Shown piece by piece: positions 9,985 through 22,876 of a stretch of 64,000 nucleotides of DNA. This DNA comes from Talpa occidentalis. Lineage: Eukaryota > Chordata > Mammalia > Eulipotyphla > Talpidae. The notes under the pieces were generated by a model that had not been told where the DNA came from, made no database searches, and saw only the letters and a program-made list of their open reading frames with translations. Both the position numbers and the translations under genes were made by a program. Where the stretch lies: assembly GCF_014898055.3 (NCBI RefSeq), contig NW_023602073.1:81944678-82008677 (forward strand), in the 5' to 3' direction. Position 1 is the stretch's first letter, and the number at the start of each line of letters is the position of its first letter.

Positions 9985-11477
9985 GTGAGCAGTTCTTGTG
10001 AGCAAGAGGGATGCTTAGCAGAGTGTTTTCCTTCTCAGCATTTAACATCTTTTATCTTAACACCTTGATTTTTGGGTTAAAGCTGGTCTCCTCTAACGAC
10101 AAGGATTGTTTGGGAGTCAAATCTAAAGGGAAACTTTCAGGCAAAGCTCAAGGGGATTATTGGACTCTGAAAGTGATGGATTACAGTAAATGTGACTCTG
10201 TCAGGGGAAAAACACAGCCTGGAGGGTCCAAAACCAGGGAGAGTGATTCCAGAGGGGCTCCAGTAGAGTCATGGGTGTTGTTAAGTCTGTTAGAGAAACT
10301 AGTATCAACAGGTAGTAAGGTAGGATGGCATATTATTTTTATTAAGAATACATAGAGAGTTCGCAAACTCATTCCCTAATCCGTGCTTCTAGACACAGCA
10401 TATCCCCAGTACTCATGCAGAACTTACTTCGTTTTAAATAGAAATGTTGAATATGAATGAACAGTCCTTTTGTCGCAATACCAAATTGTAGTAGCGATTA
10501 CTAAAGAGGAATGATTTCAGTGTGGAAGTTTATGCTCAGAAAATATAAAATGTGTGTAGTAGAGCCTGATTGGCTGTTATTGTTGCCAAGAACTGTAGAA
10601 TGATAATCATAATATTTCTTCAGGTCATGGTTGAGGTTTATTGTCAGCAATCAGGGAAAGAAGTAGTCATCCTTCAAGAGTCAAGACACTAAACTGCACC
10701 AAATCCATCCAGAACAGTGAAAGATTTCAGACTTGAGTTGTTTAGGGAGAAAATACTGTTTTCCAACCAGTGCAAAAATTATTCTGTGTGTTTGCAAGCA
10801 CTGACACAGTATTTACAAGGTTTATGAGTCATTTTAGCATCTACTCTGAGGATGGTGGCATCTGAAAACACACTACTATGACACAGAACTATGCTAGTAA
10901 TTTTAGGAAAATGATCTACACTGCCATTTTGCATTATCTAGCTTGTTCAAAAATTTGATTACGATGTGCATATTCAAGAAAGACATGGGCATATGAGTAC
11001 ACACCATAGTTTTTTACAGTGATGTGGAAGGAACCAAAAGGATTTTACCTCTTTTACCAGATGAAGAGAACAATATTTCCGAGCTCCTTCAGTATGATAT
11101 GGATTTCATCAATAAAATGACGTGTATTCTAAGAGCATTTTATGATGAAAAACAAAACAGAAAATTGACCTCACACTGCAGGGGGGAGAGTATTTCATCA
11201 TTTAAAAAATTTACTCTATCTTACCATTGTCAAGCCTCATCACAAATTTCTACTTAGATAACAAATTTAAAAATCTTCTAAGTATTGATCTCTATATGCA
11301 CCAACATAAGTGAAATTTTAAAGAAATTGGTAACCTAGGGCTGTGTTCTTTTCCAACTATCTCTTAAGGGTATTCTGTATTAATATTTCCTCTAATATGT
11401 TTATGTAACAAAATTGTTCTACATAAGTAGACATGATGCATTTTGATTGATGATTAACGATGAACAGTTGCAGGTTT

Positions 11478-11787
11478 GTGTTTTTTTTTTAAGTCAATTT
11501 GTTTTTTGGTTTTTTTTTTAAGATTTATTTATTTATTTATACAAGCACTGGGTACAGTCAGAAGCGCAGGAGGGTGAGAGAATTCACCAGAGCCAGAGCT
11601 GGGAACAGAACAGGCAGAGTGATGAGATACACTGCTGAGGGGAGCAGCGGGCGGCAGGAGAGGTCTGCGCGCCATGTGGGACCCTCCTCTGGTGGCCAGG
11701 GAGCAGCCGGGGATCGAACCGGCGCTGCAGAGGCTGCAGGCAGCTTCGCAACCCAGCACTCAACCACTGCGCCACCGGGGAGGCCCC
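11478..11787 (-). mobile_element. tRNA-derived SINE, long form, subfamily A (antisense to ADGRB3)
   Basis: Read on the minus strand, it starts GGGGCCTCCCCGGTGGCGCA and ends in AAATAAATAAATCTTAAAA plus an A-rich tail. Perfect 15-bp duplications AACAGTTGCAGGTTT lie at 11463-11477 and 11788-11802. The open frames seen here on both strands are SINE sequence, not genes. Confidence 0.93.
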
Positions 11788-13677
11788 AACAGTTGCAGGT
11801 TTTGAGGCAGATACATTATATATCTGTGTGAAATCTTCCAAAATATTAATATTTTAGGTGTTTAAGAGGAGAAAAGTTCCCCATCTCTAAATATGTTTTT
11901 TCTTCATAAATGAGCTTTCTAAAAACCTTTAGGCTATGATCAAAATATTCAGTTTTCAAACTGACAGATAATTTTAATGACTTATTATCAAATTTTTGCA
12001 GCTTTACATGAAGAAAAATATTTGGCACAAAAAATAATTTCCATCAGAACATTACTTGTTAATTAGACTAGTAACTGTCAAACACATGATTTAAGGGTGA
12101 TGAAATTAAATCATATAATGAATGCTTTTGCTAAAATAGGTATCTAAATGTTTTACGAATTAGTGGGAAATAAAAATATAGATATTGGCCTTATTGTTGT
12201 TGCATTTTCAATTAGTTCAAATTGAATAATTTTGTAGCTGATAAATTAATTGCAGAGTATCCTAACTTTTTAATTCCAAAAATGATGAAAAATTGCATAT
12301 TTAATATATTTGCATTGGCTCTTAAAATAGGTGTAATACTGCCATGTATTCACAGAACAGAATTCAGTAATAGGACAGATGTCAAAATTGATATTGAACA
12401 ACCTAGTGACCCTGATTTAAAAGGGTTTTGCAGACTTCAAGGACCACATCATAAAGGGGCTTTAGTAAGTTCACAGAGATTCTGTTTAACCTACTAACTA
12501 TATATTGCCTGATACTAGTGATTGTCTTGCTTATGGTACTTGAGATCATACTCTCCTAGCATTACCACAGCTCAGGAGAACAGAAGCATCTTCCATACCT
12601 GCTATGTTCTTGTGGGCAAATGTTCCTAAAAAAACACTAGAGCAAAAGCACTAGATATCTACCTGTGAAATATTGGACAGTAGCTCATATCTGTTAATCT
12701 ACTTGATAATACCATACTAGATTTAGGAGTTCAGTTTTCTCTCTACTTTTTTTTTTCTTTTTTACTTTAAAATACTTTCATCACAGTAATTCAAGATAAT
12801 TCATATGAATTTTCTTTCTTAAAAATATATAAGCAAAGAAAGAAATGTCTACTGTAGGAAGAGTTCTTACAGTTTTGCTACAAAATTGCTTCATATACAC
12901 AGGTCTCTGTATTTTCAATATATACTGACATAATTTGGTCATTTTTAGTCTTTAATGATTGTTCCAATATGAACTTAAAAGAGTTTACCCATATTTACTT
13001 TGAGTAGCTGGTCTTGCTGGAAAGGAGATGGGTTACCCAGAGAAAGTATATAGCCTTTCAGAATAAGAAAGGAAATAGAAATAATCTAACAGTGGCATTT
13101 TAAATGTGATGTATATGGGGTTTAATTTGTTTTAAAGTGTCTTTGCTTTCAGTATGTTCAGTTTCAAAACCAAAATCATTTCTAGTTAGATGGGTAGAGA
13201 GAAATGATTGCTCTGGTTCTGTCAATTCAATTATATTCCACTTAAATAAAAAGCAAATCGATTATTTATATAACAGTTTGTTCTGACCTCCAGACTTGAC
13301 ATCTTAATCTTTAAAAAGCATAAAATTTCTATTCTTGAAAATACAGTTTCTTCTTCTGGAGCACATTTCTCTTTTGAGTTGCTTTAATAGATGCCTCTGA
13401 CAAAAGAGAGAATGAGAATTTTAAAAAAAAAAATCGAACCATCTTATTTATCACACCACAGTACTTTCAGCAACAAAATCTAGATCTTAGAAACTACTGT
13501 GTAAACACCTAATAAGACAGAATCTAATAGAACAAATACAAATGCTTCCTCATTATCCATCCCTTGATTAGAATTCATTTTCATTAAACACATAACGACA
13601 TATACTATTTACTATTCTCCACATTGCTATGGAAATTCAAACTACACAAGAGTTATGAAAGCTTTGAAATAGTTACG

Positions 13678-13690
13678 GTTGCTAGGAAAC
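13678..13690. promoter_or_regulatory. Possible RFX X-box in intron
   Basis: GTTGCTAGGAAAC is a near-palindrome with two half-sites resembling the X-box bound by RFX factors. It sits in a GC-richer part of a 10-kb intron. Only the motif supports this. Confidence 0.3.
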
Positions 13691-16379
13691 CACTTTCTTG
13701 GTGCCTGCACATTCTTCTCATCTCTCCTGTCTCTGGCTGTGCCTGGCTCTAAGACAATCTTGCAGCTCGATGTCAGAGGGGGGAAATAACAAGATTGTGA
13801 GACGAAATAAGCTATAATAAAACCCTTTTGCTAAATGGAAAGATAAAAGGCAAGTGCTTAAATGGATAGCTGTATTGTGTCAGTACGTGATCCCGTGGCT
13901 GTTTTGTAGAGTCAGTTGCAGGACCAAGCCCCTCTTTTCTCTCTTCCTAGCACTGGCAGGCGGTCTAGTCTGCACCAGATGAGGTCCCAGAATCTTCATC
14001 CAAACCCGTGAAGCGATTTTGTAGCAAAAGGCTTAAAATAAACATGAACAGTTTTTTCTTTTTTTTCTTTCTCCCACTCCCCTCCACCTTTTTTAATGCC
14101 AATTTTCCATTTTGTCTTATTTCCATAAGAAGTACAGATGAGCAAAATGATTTATAAGCACATGACAATGAATATGTAAAACAGACAAATTTCCTTTCCT
14201 ATCTAATCTAAAACCAATATTCTCAAATAAAGTATTTTTTAAAAAATAATGAAGCCAGTAGTACTGAAATAAACTAGACAGCAATTTGAAAAGAGGTCAA
14301 ATACATATAATATAGTTCATATGGAAAACTGCACATATCTCCAAGCTCGACTGTTTATAGGAAAATTAGGTCTTGCTCATTATTATGCAGGAGTGTATCT
14401 GTGTACTCCCTTAATGAGAGGTAGGAAGGGCTTTTGGTTGATCTTTGAAGATGAGGCAGTAGGTGATAGGAGACTCCAGAACTTAACAGGGTCCTGAGGG
14501 AAAATGGCTTTGCAGGACGATGGAAGTGAAGGTTACGAGTAGAAGATGATGGAGAGAGGTTACTGGGCATGTGGTTTTCATGAAATAGAGCCTGTGGTGA
14601 ATGGTAGGGAGTTGTTCTTGTCTGGGATCTTCTGGAAAGGTGCAGGCATGAAACAGGTGATGTGATGCTGTACAGTACAATTGATTTTTAAAAAAAAATA
14701 ATTACGAATATAGCACGAAGAGAAAGACAAATCTGTCAACATTTTAGGGCATAGCAGTGATGGTTAGAGCTTTCCCATTAGGGTGATTAGTGGCCACAGA
14801 AAGAGGCCACCGTGAGTGATATCATGAAAAAAATTTCAATAGATTGTAGAGTTAGTAAGTGAACCAGGGTGGGAGGGCCTGGGTACTGATGCTGTTTTTA
14901 ACTTGCTAAGAAGGAAGTTTGTATGAAGAAGGATTTAAGGCAGAGGGAAGGCTATTGCTAAGAGCTTTATCTTTGTCAAGCTGAATTAAAGGTTCAAATG
15001 GGAATGGATTTGCTTTTTTCAAACAAAATAGGATGTGTATATCTGGAAATCTGAGACTGGCTAAAGGTACTGCAATAAAGCTCGATTTTGTAAGAATACA
15101 GAGTGGAGAGCACAGGGGCCACCTTTAAATAGAAACAGGACACAAGCAAGGATGTTTGCTTACATTTCTATGTACTTTTTCTCAGAAATCACCAACCTTC
15201 TTTCACTCAATAGATATCCTATTTCTTAGGCATGAGAATATAAAACCTACCTACCTCTCATTCCAGAACAGAGCAACATTCCTGACTTGAGCATAATTGC
15301 AATTATTTCATGAATATTTGCATCAATTTTAGCCTACACATGTGGTTCTTCAAGTCCACACAGAAGCTTAGAAGCTTGACAGGAACATGAGATCAGATGA
15401 ATAAGATGGCATCATTGAACAGATTGAGACACAGAAAGTTTGTGGCAGACAGAGCTTGGCAATCTTTGGTAGGTCTGTGGTAGTGTCTGAGAGGCTGTTG
15501 CCTAGAATACTTGTTAGTACCTGAGCAGGCAAATCCTATCCCCTCTCCTGGACACCCAGAGTCCCACCTTGTAAGATGCTTAAACTGATGACAGGAAATA
15601 GAATATGTCTGGAAGAAAGGACTCAAGTAAATATATAAACAATTAAGAGGCCGTGAATTACATTTTTATTTTCTGCCTTGAAGTAGATGGCAGTAGGCGA
15701 AATGAAATATCTACTGCGAAGGCAGGGGCTGTGGTATCTGGCATGTAACTTCCCTTCTTTTCTCACTTGCATGCTAAAGAAATGCTGCAACATTTTTTTT
15801 CATACCCTGCATGTGAAATACCCTCTAGGGAAGCTTATATGAGCCCCAAAACTGATACTAAAAAAGGTAAAAAGCTACAACTTGGTTAGTGTTAAGTGAT
15901 AGATATTTAGGTATTAGAATATTCCAATGAAAATTCATTGGGACTGAAGTTTGGAACTGAAGTCCATATTTTTCCTTTGATGTATAGTGAATAGCAAACA
16001 TTTTTACTTATCAGAGAAGTCGGGCAATATTTTAATAGTGCAAAGTCATTCATGTTGCTTATGTCAATTGCATAATACACATGGAATTGAGAACAATCTT
16101 ATTCATTTCATAATTTTATGAAATTTAATATGATTCAAGAGTTAAGCCGTTTCTTCAAACATAAAACAATACAAAAATAGCTGACATTCGATTCAGGAAA
16201 AAAACAGGGCACTTAATAAATGCCCCTCCTCCTGAACTAACAATCTCAAATATTTACAAGAATGTAATTTTACTTCTGTTCTTAGATTAAAATAATCCTC
16301 TGGAATAGGAAGTCAGGAAGAATAGCTTTATATAAAACTATCTTCTTAGAAGGTAAAGATTTGGGGTCTGAGTTGCTCA

Positions 16380-16713
16380 GTAGCAAAATACAGACCCCAT
16401 TTCAAATTGTGTGGCTTATTCCCGGGAGGTTTCTCTAAGCCGCAGTGCTGCCAAGCATTTCTCTGTGCTCTTCCCCAGCAATCTCTAAATCTGGCAACGA
16501 CTTTCACAGCCACGCTCTGCCAACTGCCTTCTGAGCCAGGACCCACCGAGGAGCTCTCTGGGCTGGCTGCTGCTGAGATGAACCAAATTTCTTTCCCTGT
16601 TGGGGAGAGACAGGAGTGAGACATTCCCCTGCACACCTCTTTGAACTCATGTCTCATCCAGGAATCTAAACACAATAAAAAGCTTTGCAGCTTTTTTTTT
16701 TTTTTTTTTTTTT
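16380..16713. repeat. Unassigned GC-richer block ending in AATAAA and poly(T)
   Basis: This stretch differs in base composition from the AT-rich intron around it. AATAAA (16674-16679) is followed by about 23 T at 16691-16713. It could be an old LTR or another repeat whose family I do not recognise. No terminal repeats or coding potential could be shown. Confidence 0.25.
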
Positions 16714-18149
16714 GACAGTTTTTAGAGCAGCCCCCAGCAGGAACTAGTTGTGTTCACTTAGGTAGTGCTTTGTTGGGATGCTTTCAGAAGACAATGTTGG
16801 TAGCTTATTGCTTTCCCCTCCCCTCACCTTATTTGTGAAGGGATTTCTTGCCAGTCTCTTTTTGATTTCACATGACATCAGATTTCCTTAAAGTGCCCTC
16901 AGTATTCCAAAGTTACATAAATTCCTATCCATTCTTTGCTACTCCCTCAATACTTTTTAATCCTCTGGCTGTTTATAAAGGGGAAAAAGCTTATCACAGT
17001 ACTTTGAAAAGAGAACATTTTAAAGTCCAGACTTTATGCCATAATTTGTGTTACATAGTTAATTATTCCAGACAGGTTTGTTTTAAAATTGTGTTTATTG
17101 GTCTTATGTAAGTTTAAAATGATGATCTTGCTGGAACTCAAAATGAATATCTAAAAATAAATTTTAAATTAATTGTTATCTAAAATAAGTGACTTGTTCT
17201 GCACAAATTGTAAGTCTGCTTAAATAATAAGTGTTTGAATCTTAATCATAGACAAGCGATATCAAGATTGTTGTTATTCAGTATTGTAAATATGACTATT
17301 GGCACAGATTTTAATTTCAGAATAGGATATGTCTGGAGTCTGTCTTTTATGTCTTCTCCTTGTCTGGAATTAAGATCCTTTTAGGCTAGCTTTGAAAAAA
17401 TTCCAGTTGTTCTGCATCACAGTGATTCACCAGAGATAAAATTCTATTTGTTTATCTGACAGAAAATTCACTTTTTTATCAAAATATTTCCAAATAGCTA
17501 CAGAGGCATTTTCCAGGTACTGTCTTGCTTGAAACACTATTTTCTGTGATAAGGGATCTGCAGTGTGAAATCTAGTCTAATCAGTCTTCCCTGACAGTGT
17601 TGGACAAATATTTAAGGCTAATTCATCCAGATTGCCTGAATGCATTTCTCAGATTTTCAAAACCTCAAACAGAACATTTGAGATGAAATGGAATTTCTCC
17701 TACAAATCTTTCATAATTAGAAGTAACAGAGGCACTAAAAGTGTCAGAGAAGCTGACCCTTAAATTATAGCATTTATATGACCATTAAAATGACCTTGAA
17801 TTTCCTGGAGATTTTTATGATTTTTTTTTATATATCTTCTGAATAGCATTGGCTAGTTCCACAAGCTGACATCATTCTCTGTATAATGCCCTTAATCTTG
17901 TATCATATTGTAGGGAGTCTAATAGTTTCAGGTATTGCTTGTGTATGTGTATTTTATTAAAAAAAAAATTCTTCTGTATCTCCTTCGAGCAATAAGATGG
18001 TGGATTTTGAAGAGAAATTTACAGGATTTGCCCTTCCATATTTCACTCTCAGACAAAAATATCTTTGACAGCTACATTCTGAAAGCTCTGTTATCAAGTA
18101 CCAGTTAAATTCATGTTTGATATTACCAAATGCTACTGTTCATTTTATA

Positions 18150-18179
18150 TGTGTGTGCTTGTGTGTGTGTGTGTGTGTT
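18150..18179. repeat. (TG)n microsatellite
   Basis: About 30 bases of TG dinucleotides with one CT interruption. Confidence 0.9.
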
Positions 18180-20052
18180 ACTAATTAGAAATAAATTTGG
18201 AAAAAATCTCCATGTGACAAGCTCCTGGAAGGCAACATTTCTAACATTCTTTATCTTTATAAATTGTACTTCTTGATCAGTTGCCTAGGGCACAAACAGA
18301 AAATTGGTGTGTACCTATTTTCTGACATTGGTTCTTAGGACTTTTTCCCTAAAAACAAATGTACTTTCCTAGTGGTTTTCCCGAGTGCAAACTTTTAAAT
18401 AGCAGAGGAATTCACATGGCAATTCATATTACCAATTTTTGATTGTAAAGGTGTCGCTGTAAAACCTACAGCTATGACTTCTTGCTCTAAAAAGGAAGAG
18501 CCTGAAAACATTTGCATTTAAAGAATCTAACATCCAGTGTGTCTCCTTCAGGATAGGATCTAGATGATTTAGTTCTAAATATCCAGTTCTTTAAGAAAAG
18601 ATGATCAGCATCGATTTTACTAACCTTGTATTTTTACTACTGTGCTTGAAAAAGAAAATTATTTTGCTAGTATGTCAAGCAACTTATTCATTTTTCCCTG
18701 AAAAGTGCCAGATTTAGAAATACTAGAATGATAGAATGAAAGAGAGGTTAGAGAACACTAAGTCCAATCCTTACCCCCTAATTCACAGCTATAGTGGCTA
18801 AATCCTTAGGATTAGAATTTGAGATGGAAAAATAGAAGTGGATTGAAGTATCAATATTGAATTGCTTGGTCAGGACAGTGGTGATGAGTAAGTTCCATGT
18901 TACTTTATAAATCTTGCACTTTGGGAAAGAAACTGTTAAATAACTATGAAATGCATGAGAGGACAAAGGAGAAGCTCAGAATAACAGGCTCAACCATAAT
19001 CGATTAATGCTTTTCTGACCAACACATATAATATGCACATTTCACAGCAAAATTGTGTTGGAATATTTTATATCAGAGCCTTTCTAAAGTAAAGAACATT
19101 ATGTTTGCCTTGGTAATTTCTGTAATGGTGCTTCCAAAAATGAGGGAAATCTGTCATCATCTAGGCTTTGTTTCTTAATACATCACAACAGATTATAATA
19201 ATAGAGAAGTCTATTAATAATGAGGTCTTAAAAAGACACAATATTAGTAAAATGACCTTGCCATTGACTGGGATAAGGAAGCTACTTGTGACAGTTTTAC
19301 CACTAGCTTGTTAGAGCCTAATGAGCTGCAGAAAGCAGAAAGAACATGCAGGTGGAGAGTTGTCATGTGATCAGAATAACTGTCAATTGATTTGTGCATT
19401 TTTTATTCATCTAATCATGTTCATTCACCTATTATTTAATAAATGATTTGACATTTGAATTTCTTTGTGATATGTTTGTTCTTTAGTTAGAATCCAATTG
19501 GATTGGAATGGATATTAAGAAAGTTTGGCTTTGCAAAGTGACATTTTTAATACAGTTAGCCAAAGACAATCATTTTTGTTCTTTGTTTTATTGTCTTTGT
19601 TTTATATCAGGCATATGGAAATTTTCAAATGTAATCCCTTACATGAATCATAAAAAAGTCCCAAATCAATTCCAGTCGAAAGATCATTGAGTAATCTCAT
19701 TTTTCACAATATTTAAGACTGTTATGAAGATTATGCTTTACCAAATAGTAAATCCCTCTTGAAAGACACACATATTGTTTTTAACAGTGGAAATAAATCT
19801 GCCCTCTGGCAAGAATTATTATGGTTGAACCAGATATAGCCATTTTGATAGCTGAGGAGTTTCAGCCTTCTCTCTATAGATTACGGCAAGTGATAAATTT
19901 CCTCAGCCCCAAGTCGAGATATACCAACATGTATTAAGAAGACAAAATAGGTACTAGATCATAAAAACAGTGATAACCATTTTCTCAGTTGTTTGTCAAC
20001 ACAGACAATACCGGTTATGAAGAGAAAATTAACATGTCATTTTTTTTCACAG

Positions 20053-20148
20053 GTTCAGGATGCATTTCGATGCCGACTGAGAAACTGTCAGGATCCAATT
20101 AATGCTGACTCTTCAAGTTCTTTTCCTAATGGGCATGCTCAAATCATG
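20053..20148 (+). CDS. ADGRB3: ADGRB3 exon: membrane-proximal cytoplasmic tail
   Basis: The exon is 96 bp, phase 0 at both ends, with acceptor ttttcacag and donor gtgagc. It encodes residues 142-173, starting [12 protein letters not shown] and ending in a serine-rich stretch and NGHAQIM. It corresponds to the short helix-8-like region directly after TM7. The two cysteines near its start could be palmitoylated (inference). BAI1 and BAI2 have a similar VQDA...NGHAQ segment. Confidence 0.95.
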
Positions 20149-20689
20149 GTGAGCTTTTCTCTCTGATTGCTATGTCACAAAGGGATAAATAAATGTTACC
20201 GCTAGTAAAATGGTATCCAAGTTCCAGTTTGAATAACTGACTTTAGTTCATTAATGGATATAGAACTCTGGCACCAATAGCTAGTCTATCTGGTTTTCTT
20301 GGGAGTCCAGAATCTCACTGACCCACTGGTGTGTTGGCTGTGGGGTTTTGTGTGACACCATGCATTATTTTAACCTTGCACACAATTAGGGATAACAATT
20401 TGTCTCATAAGAGCGTGCATGTTTATGATCCAACACTATAGAACTGCACTTTTAATCTTAAAGCAATAGTTCTTGTCCTCGGTTGCACATCAGAAGAGCC
20501 AAAACTGAAATTAGATCTCTCATGTGGCACAAGTGGTTGCAACATGAAGCCCAAGATGACAATCAACCCCTAAAGCATAGGGATTGACATTCTATTAGTT
20601 AAAGGTCGGCTGTTGAACATGAGCTCTGAACTCAGGGTATTGAGGGGTTTCAGCTGATCCACGTTAGTATATTTTAGAAATGAGTTCAG

Positions 20690-21530
20690 ATTTAAACTTT
20701 CACTACAAACTTAAAAGGAGATTTTTTAAAATTTATTTAAGTTTTAAATTTACCACTCCTTTTTATAACTGTAAAATTTTTGGACTACAACTTACACCTG
20801 CTTATGTGAATGTGCTTCACTCACCTTCCATCCCAGACTCCTTCCCTACACTGTCCCTTTTCCTCTCCTTCTATGCCCTCTGGTAACCAGTATGTTCTTA
20901 GAGTCTAAGAGTTATTCTTGTTGTTTTGCTTATTGTTTTTTTTTTTTATTTTACCCTTTGCCTTCTCATTTTATTTTTTGTTACAGATTATGTTTATTGA
21001 GGCAAAGATGGCTTACACCTTTGTATCTGCTCCAGATTATAGGTTTAATGTCCTAGCATCAGTGCCCCAACAATCCCACACCATATTCCACTGGGTTTCT
21101 TCCCTCTCCCACTTCCCTTCCCCCTGACTGCCGCAGTTTTGCAGTCAGATGTTAAGAGTTTACTATCGGTTTGGCTTTGACTGATCTTTTGCTATAGTTT
21201 GTTTTCTTTGGTTAATCATATTCCACAAATGAGTAAGGCTACTAGAAATTGTCTTTCACTTTCTGATTTATTTCACTTAGCATAATTAATCACAACAAAA
21301 TCCATCCATTTTGTACCAAAGAGCACTGTTTTATCTTTTTATATATAGCAAAGTAGCATTCCATCGAGTCTGTTCTCCACAGTTTTTTTACCCAATCACC
21401 TGTTAATGGACATTTAGTTTGGCTCCATGTCTTGGCTATTGTGAAAAATACTGCTATGAACGTAGGAGTGCATAAAGTTTTTATTCGGGGGGTAAATACC
21501 GAGCAGTGGTATGAGGTTTTTAAAAACAAT
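20690..21530 (-). mobile_element. L1 (LINE-1) 3' end, ancient, antisense
   Basis: Read in reverse complement, this matches an old L1M 3' end. The segment around 21230-21480 is the typical end of ORF2 and start of the 3' UTR, with landmarks such as CACAAATGAGT, TTCACTTAGCATAAT and TGGCTATTGTGAAAAATACTGC on the + strand. The 20820-20900 stretch is a C/T-rich 3' UTR. It is diverged, with no intact frame. Confidence 0.78.
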
Positions 21531-21673
21531 ATATTTGATTTATAAATGTTTTTGTATTATGAACATTAAAAGTCTAAGTGATATACTATTAGTAAGATGA
21601 GAAAAATAATTACTCATTAAAAAAATAAAGCTTAGATAGGCTAATTTAATTTTACCATTAAAAATAATGTTTT

Positions 21674-21969
21674 GGGCCTCCCCGGTGGCGCAGCGGTTGA
21701 GTGCTGGGTTGCAAAGCTGCCCACAGCCTCTGCAGCGCTGGTTCAATTCCCGGCTGCTCCCCGGCCACCAGAGGAGGGTCCCACATGGCGCGCAGACCTC
21801 TCCTGCCACCCGCTGCTCCCCTCAGCAGTGTACTTCGGTCCCTCTGCCTGCTCTGCTCCCTGCTCTGGCTCTGGTGAATTCTCTCACCCACCCGCGCTTC
21901 TGACTGTACCCAGTGCTTGTATAAATAAATCAATCTTAAAAAAAAAAAAAAACTTTAAAAAAAATTTAA
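21674..21969 (+). mobile_element. tRNA-derived SINE, long form, subfamily A
   Basis: The head GGGCCTCCCCGGTGGCGCAG, B-box GGTTCAATTCC and body CCACCAGAGGAGGGTCCCAC match the copies at 16 and 11478. The tail is TATAAATAAATCAATCTTA plus poly(A). Flanks are similar but imperfect: AAAAATAATGTTTT before and AAAAATTAATGTCTT after. They are a probable target duplication that has mutated. Confidence 0.9.
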
Positions 21970-22685
21970 AAAAATTAATGTCTTTAAAATAAAAGCATGG
22001 GCACAATATAGTGAAAAGTACAGGCTTCTAGTTATAAAAATAAGTTGTGATGGTGTAATGTGCAGCATTGTGACTATAACTGTGTTATTTATTTGAAAGT
22101 TGCTAAGAAAGTAAATGTGCAAAAGAAATTTGAGGAAAATGAGGTTGGAACAAAACTAGCAGATTCTATACAAGATTATTATTGTTTAATCATTCACTTT
22201 ACTCTTACTCTTAAACTTAAAAATTTGATCACATTTGAGTGAAAATGTGACATTAGAAGTGTCTAATTTGGCTGTTCAGGGTTTGACAAAACTGTTACAT
22301 TATAAACATATACAAAGTGAATGCTTAAAAAATTGAAATTAACCAGGACATTTATTTCCACATACATAGTAATTATTTCTAAGCTTTATATTATTGCTTA
22401 AGGAATTGCTTTAACATTCCATCCTTTTATGTGTGTATCCTGACTGACAGTGGGTAATGTGTTGCCTTATTAAAATTGTATGCCATGTTTCCATTGACTT
22501 CACCCAACATGTGTTCTCTAGAAAATATCTTTGAAAACAATTTATTTCTTGAGAAACTGACTTTGCACAAACCAATAATCTGGTACTGCCTACTCAGAAA
22601 TCTATAAACTTTAGATAATCTGGTTAGTAGGTCATTTGAGATTTCATGAAATGATGGTCCTATGATTTATTATTTCCTGTTACAG

Positions 22686-22725
22686 ACAGACTTTGAAAAG
22701 GATGTAGACATTGCTTGTCGATCAG
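22686..22725 (+). CDS. ADGRB3: ADGRB3 exon: 40-bp cytoplasmic tail exon
   Basis: A very short exon with acceptor cctgttacag and donor gtaaga. It encodes residues 174-186 (TDFEKDVDIACRS) plus the first base of Val187. The TDFEKDVD motif is shared by all three BAI receptors. The length is not a multiple of three, so skipping would shift the frame. The next exon would then hit TAA at 26528-26530, thirteen codons in. Confidence 0.95.
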
Positions 22726-22830
22726 GTAAGAATATTTGGATTTGAAAATATTATCAGGGAGGGTAAATCATTTTTATGCATTTTTATTTCAAGAAAAATG
22801 CTGTGGTTTACACACTACTATTAATGTGGA

Positions 22831-22876
22831 GAAATTAATATAATCTTCAAATGGGAAATTAATATAATCTTCAAAT
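22831..22876. repeat. 22-bp direct duplication
   Basis: GAAATTAATATAATCTTCAA(AT) occurs at 22831-22852 and 22855-22876, with period 24. It is a small local tandem duplication 105 bp past a splice donor. Confidence 0.9.

Larger units (their letters stand above)
9985..20052 (+). other. ADGRB3: Intron, 10068 bp, ADGRB3
   Basis: Phase 0, donor gtgagc, acceptor tttttttcacag. It contains an antisense SINE (11478-11787), a possible X-box (13678-13690), a GC-richer unassigned block around 16380-16680 ending in poly(T), and a (TG)n tract at 18150-18179. Open frames inside it are short and unsupported. Confidence 0.9.
20149..22685 (+). other. ADGRB3: Intron, 2537 bp, ADGRB3
   Basis: Phase 0, donor gtgagc, acceptor tttcctgttacag. 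It is largely filled by an antisense L1 3' end (20690-21530) and a sense SINE (21674-21969). Confidence 0.9.

Noticed and set aside
14360..14690. Minus-strand frames with a C/T-rich look
   Set aside because: The purine-rich intron strand gives chance frames. No family was recognised and no splice signals frame them.
20690..21530. Possible separate gene on the basis of adjacent 68-79 codon frames
   Set aside because: The segment is an antisense L1 3' end.
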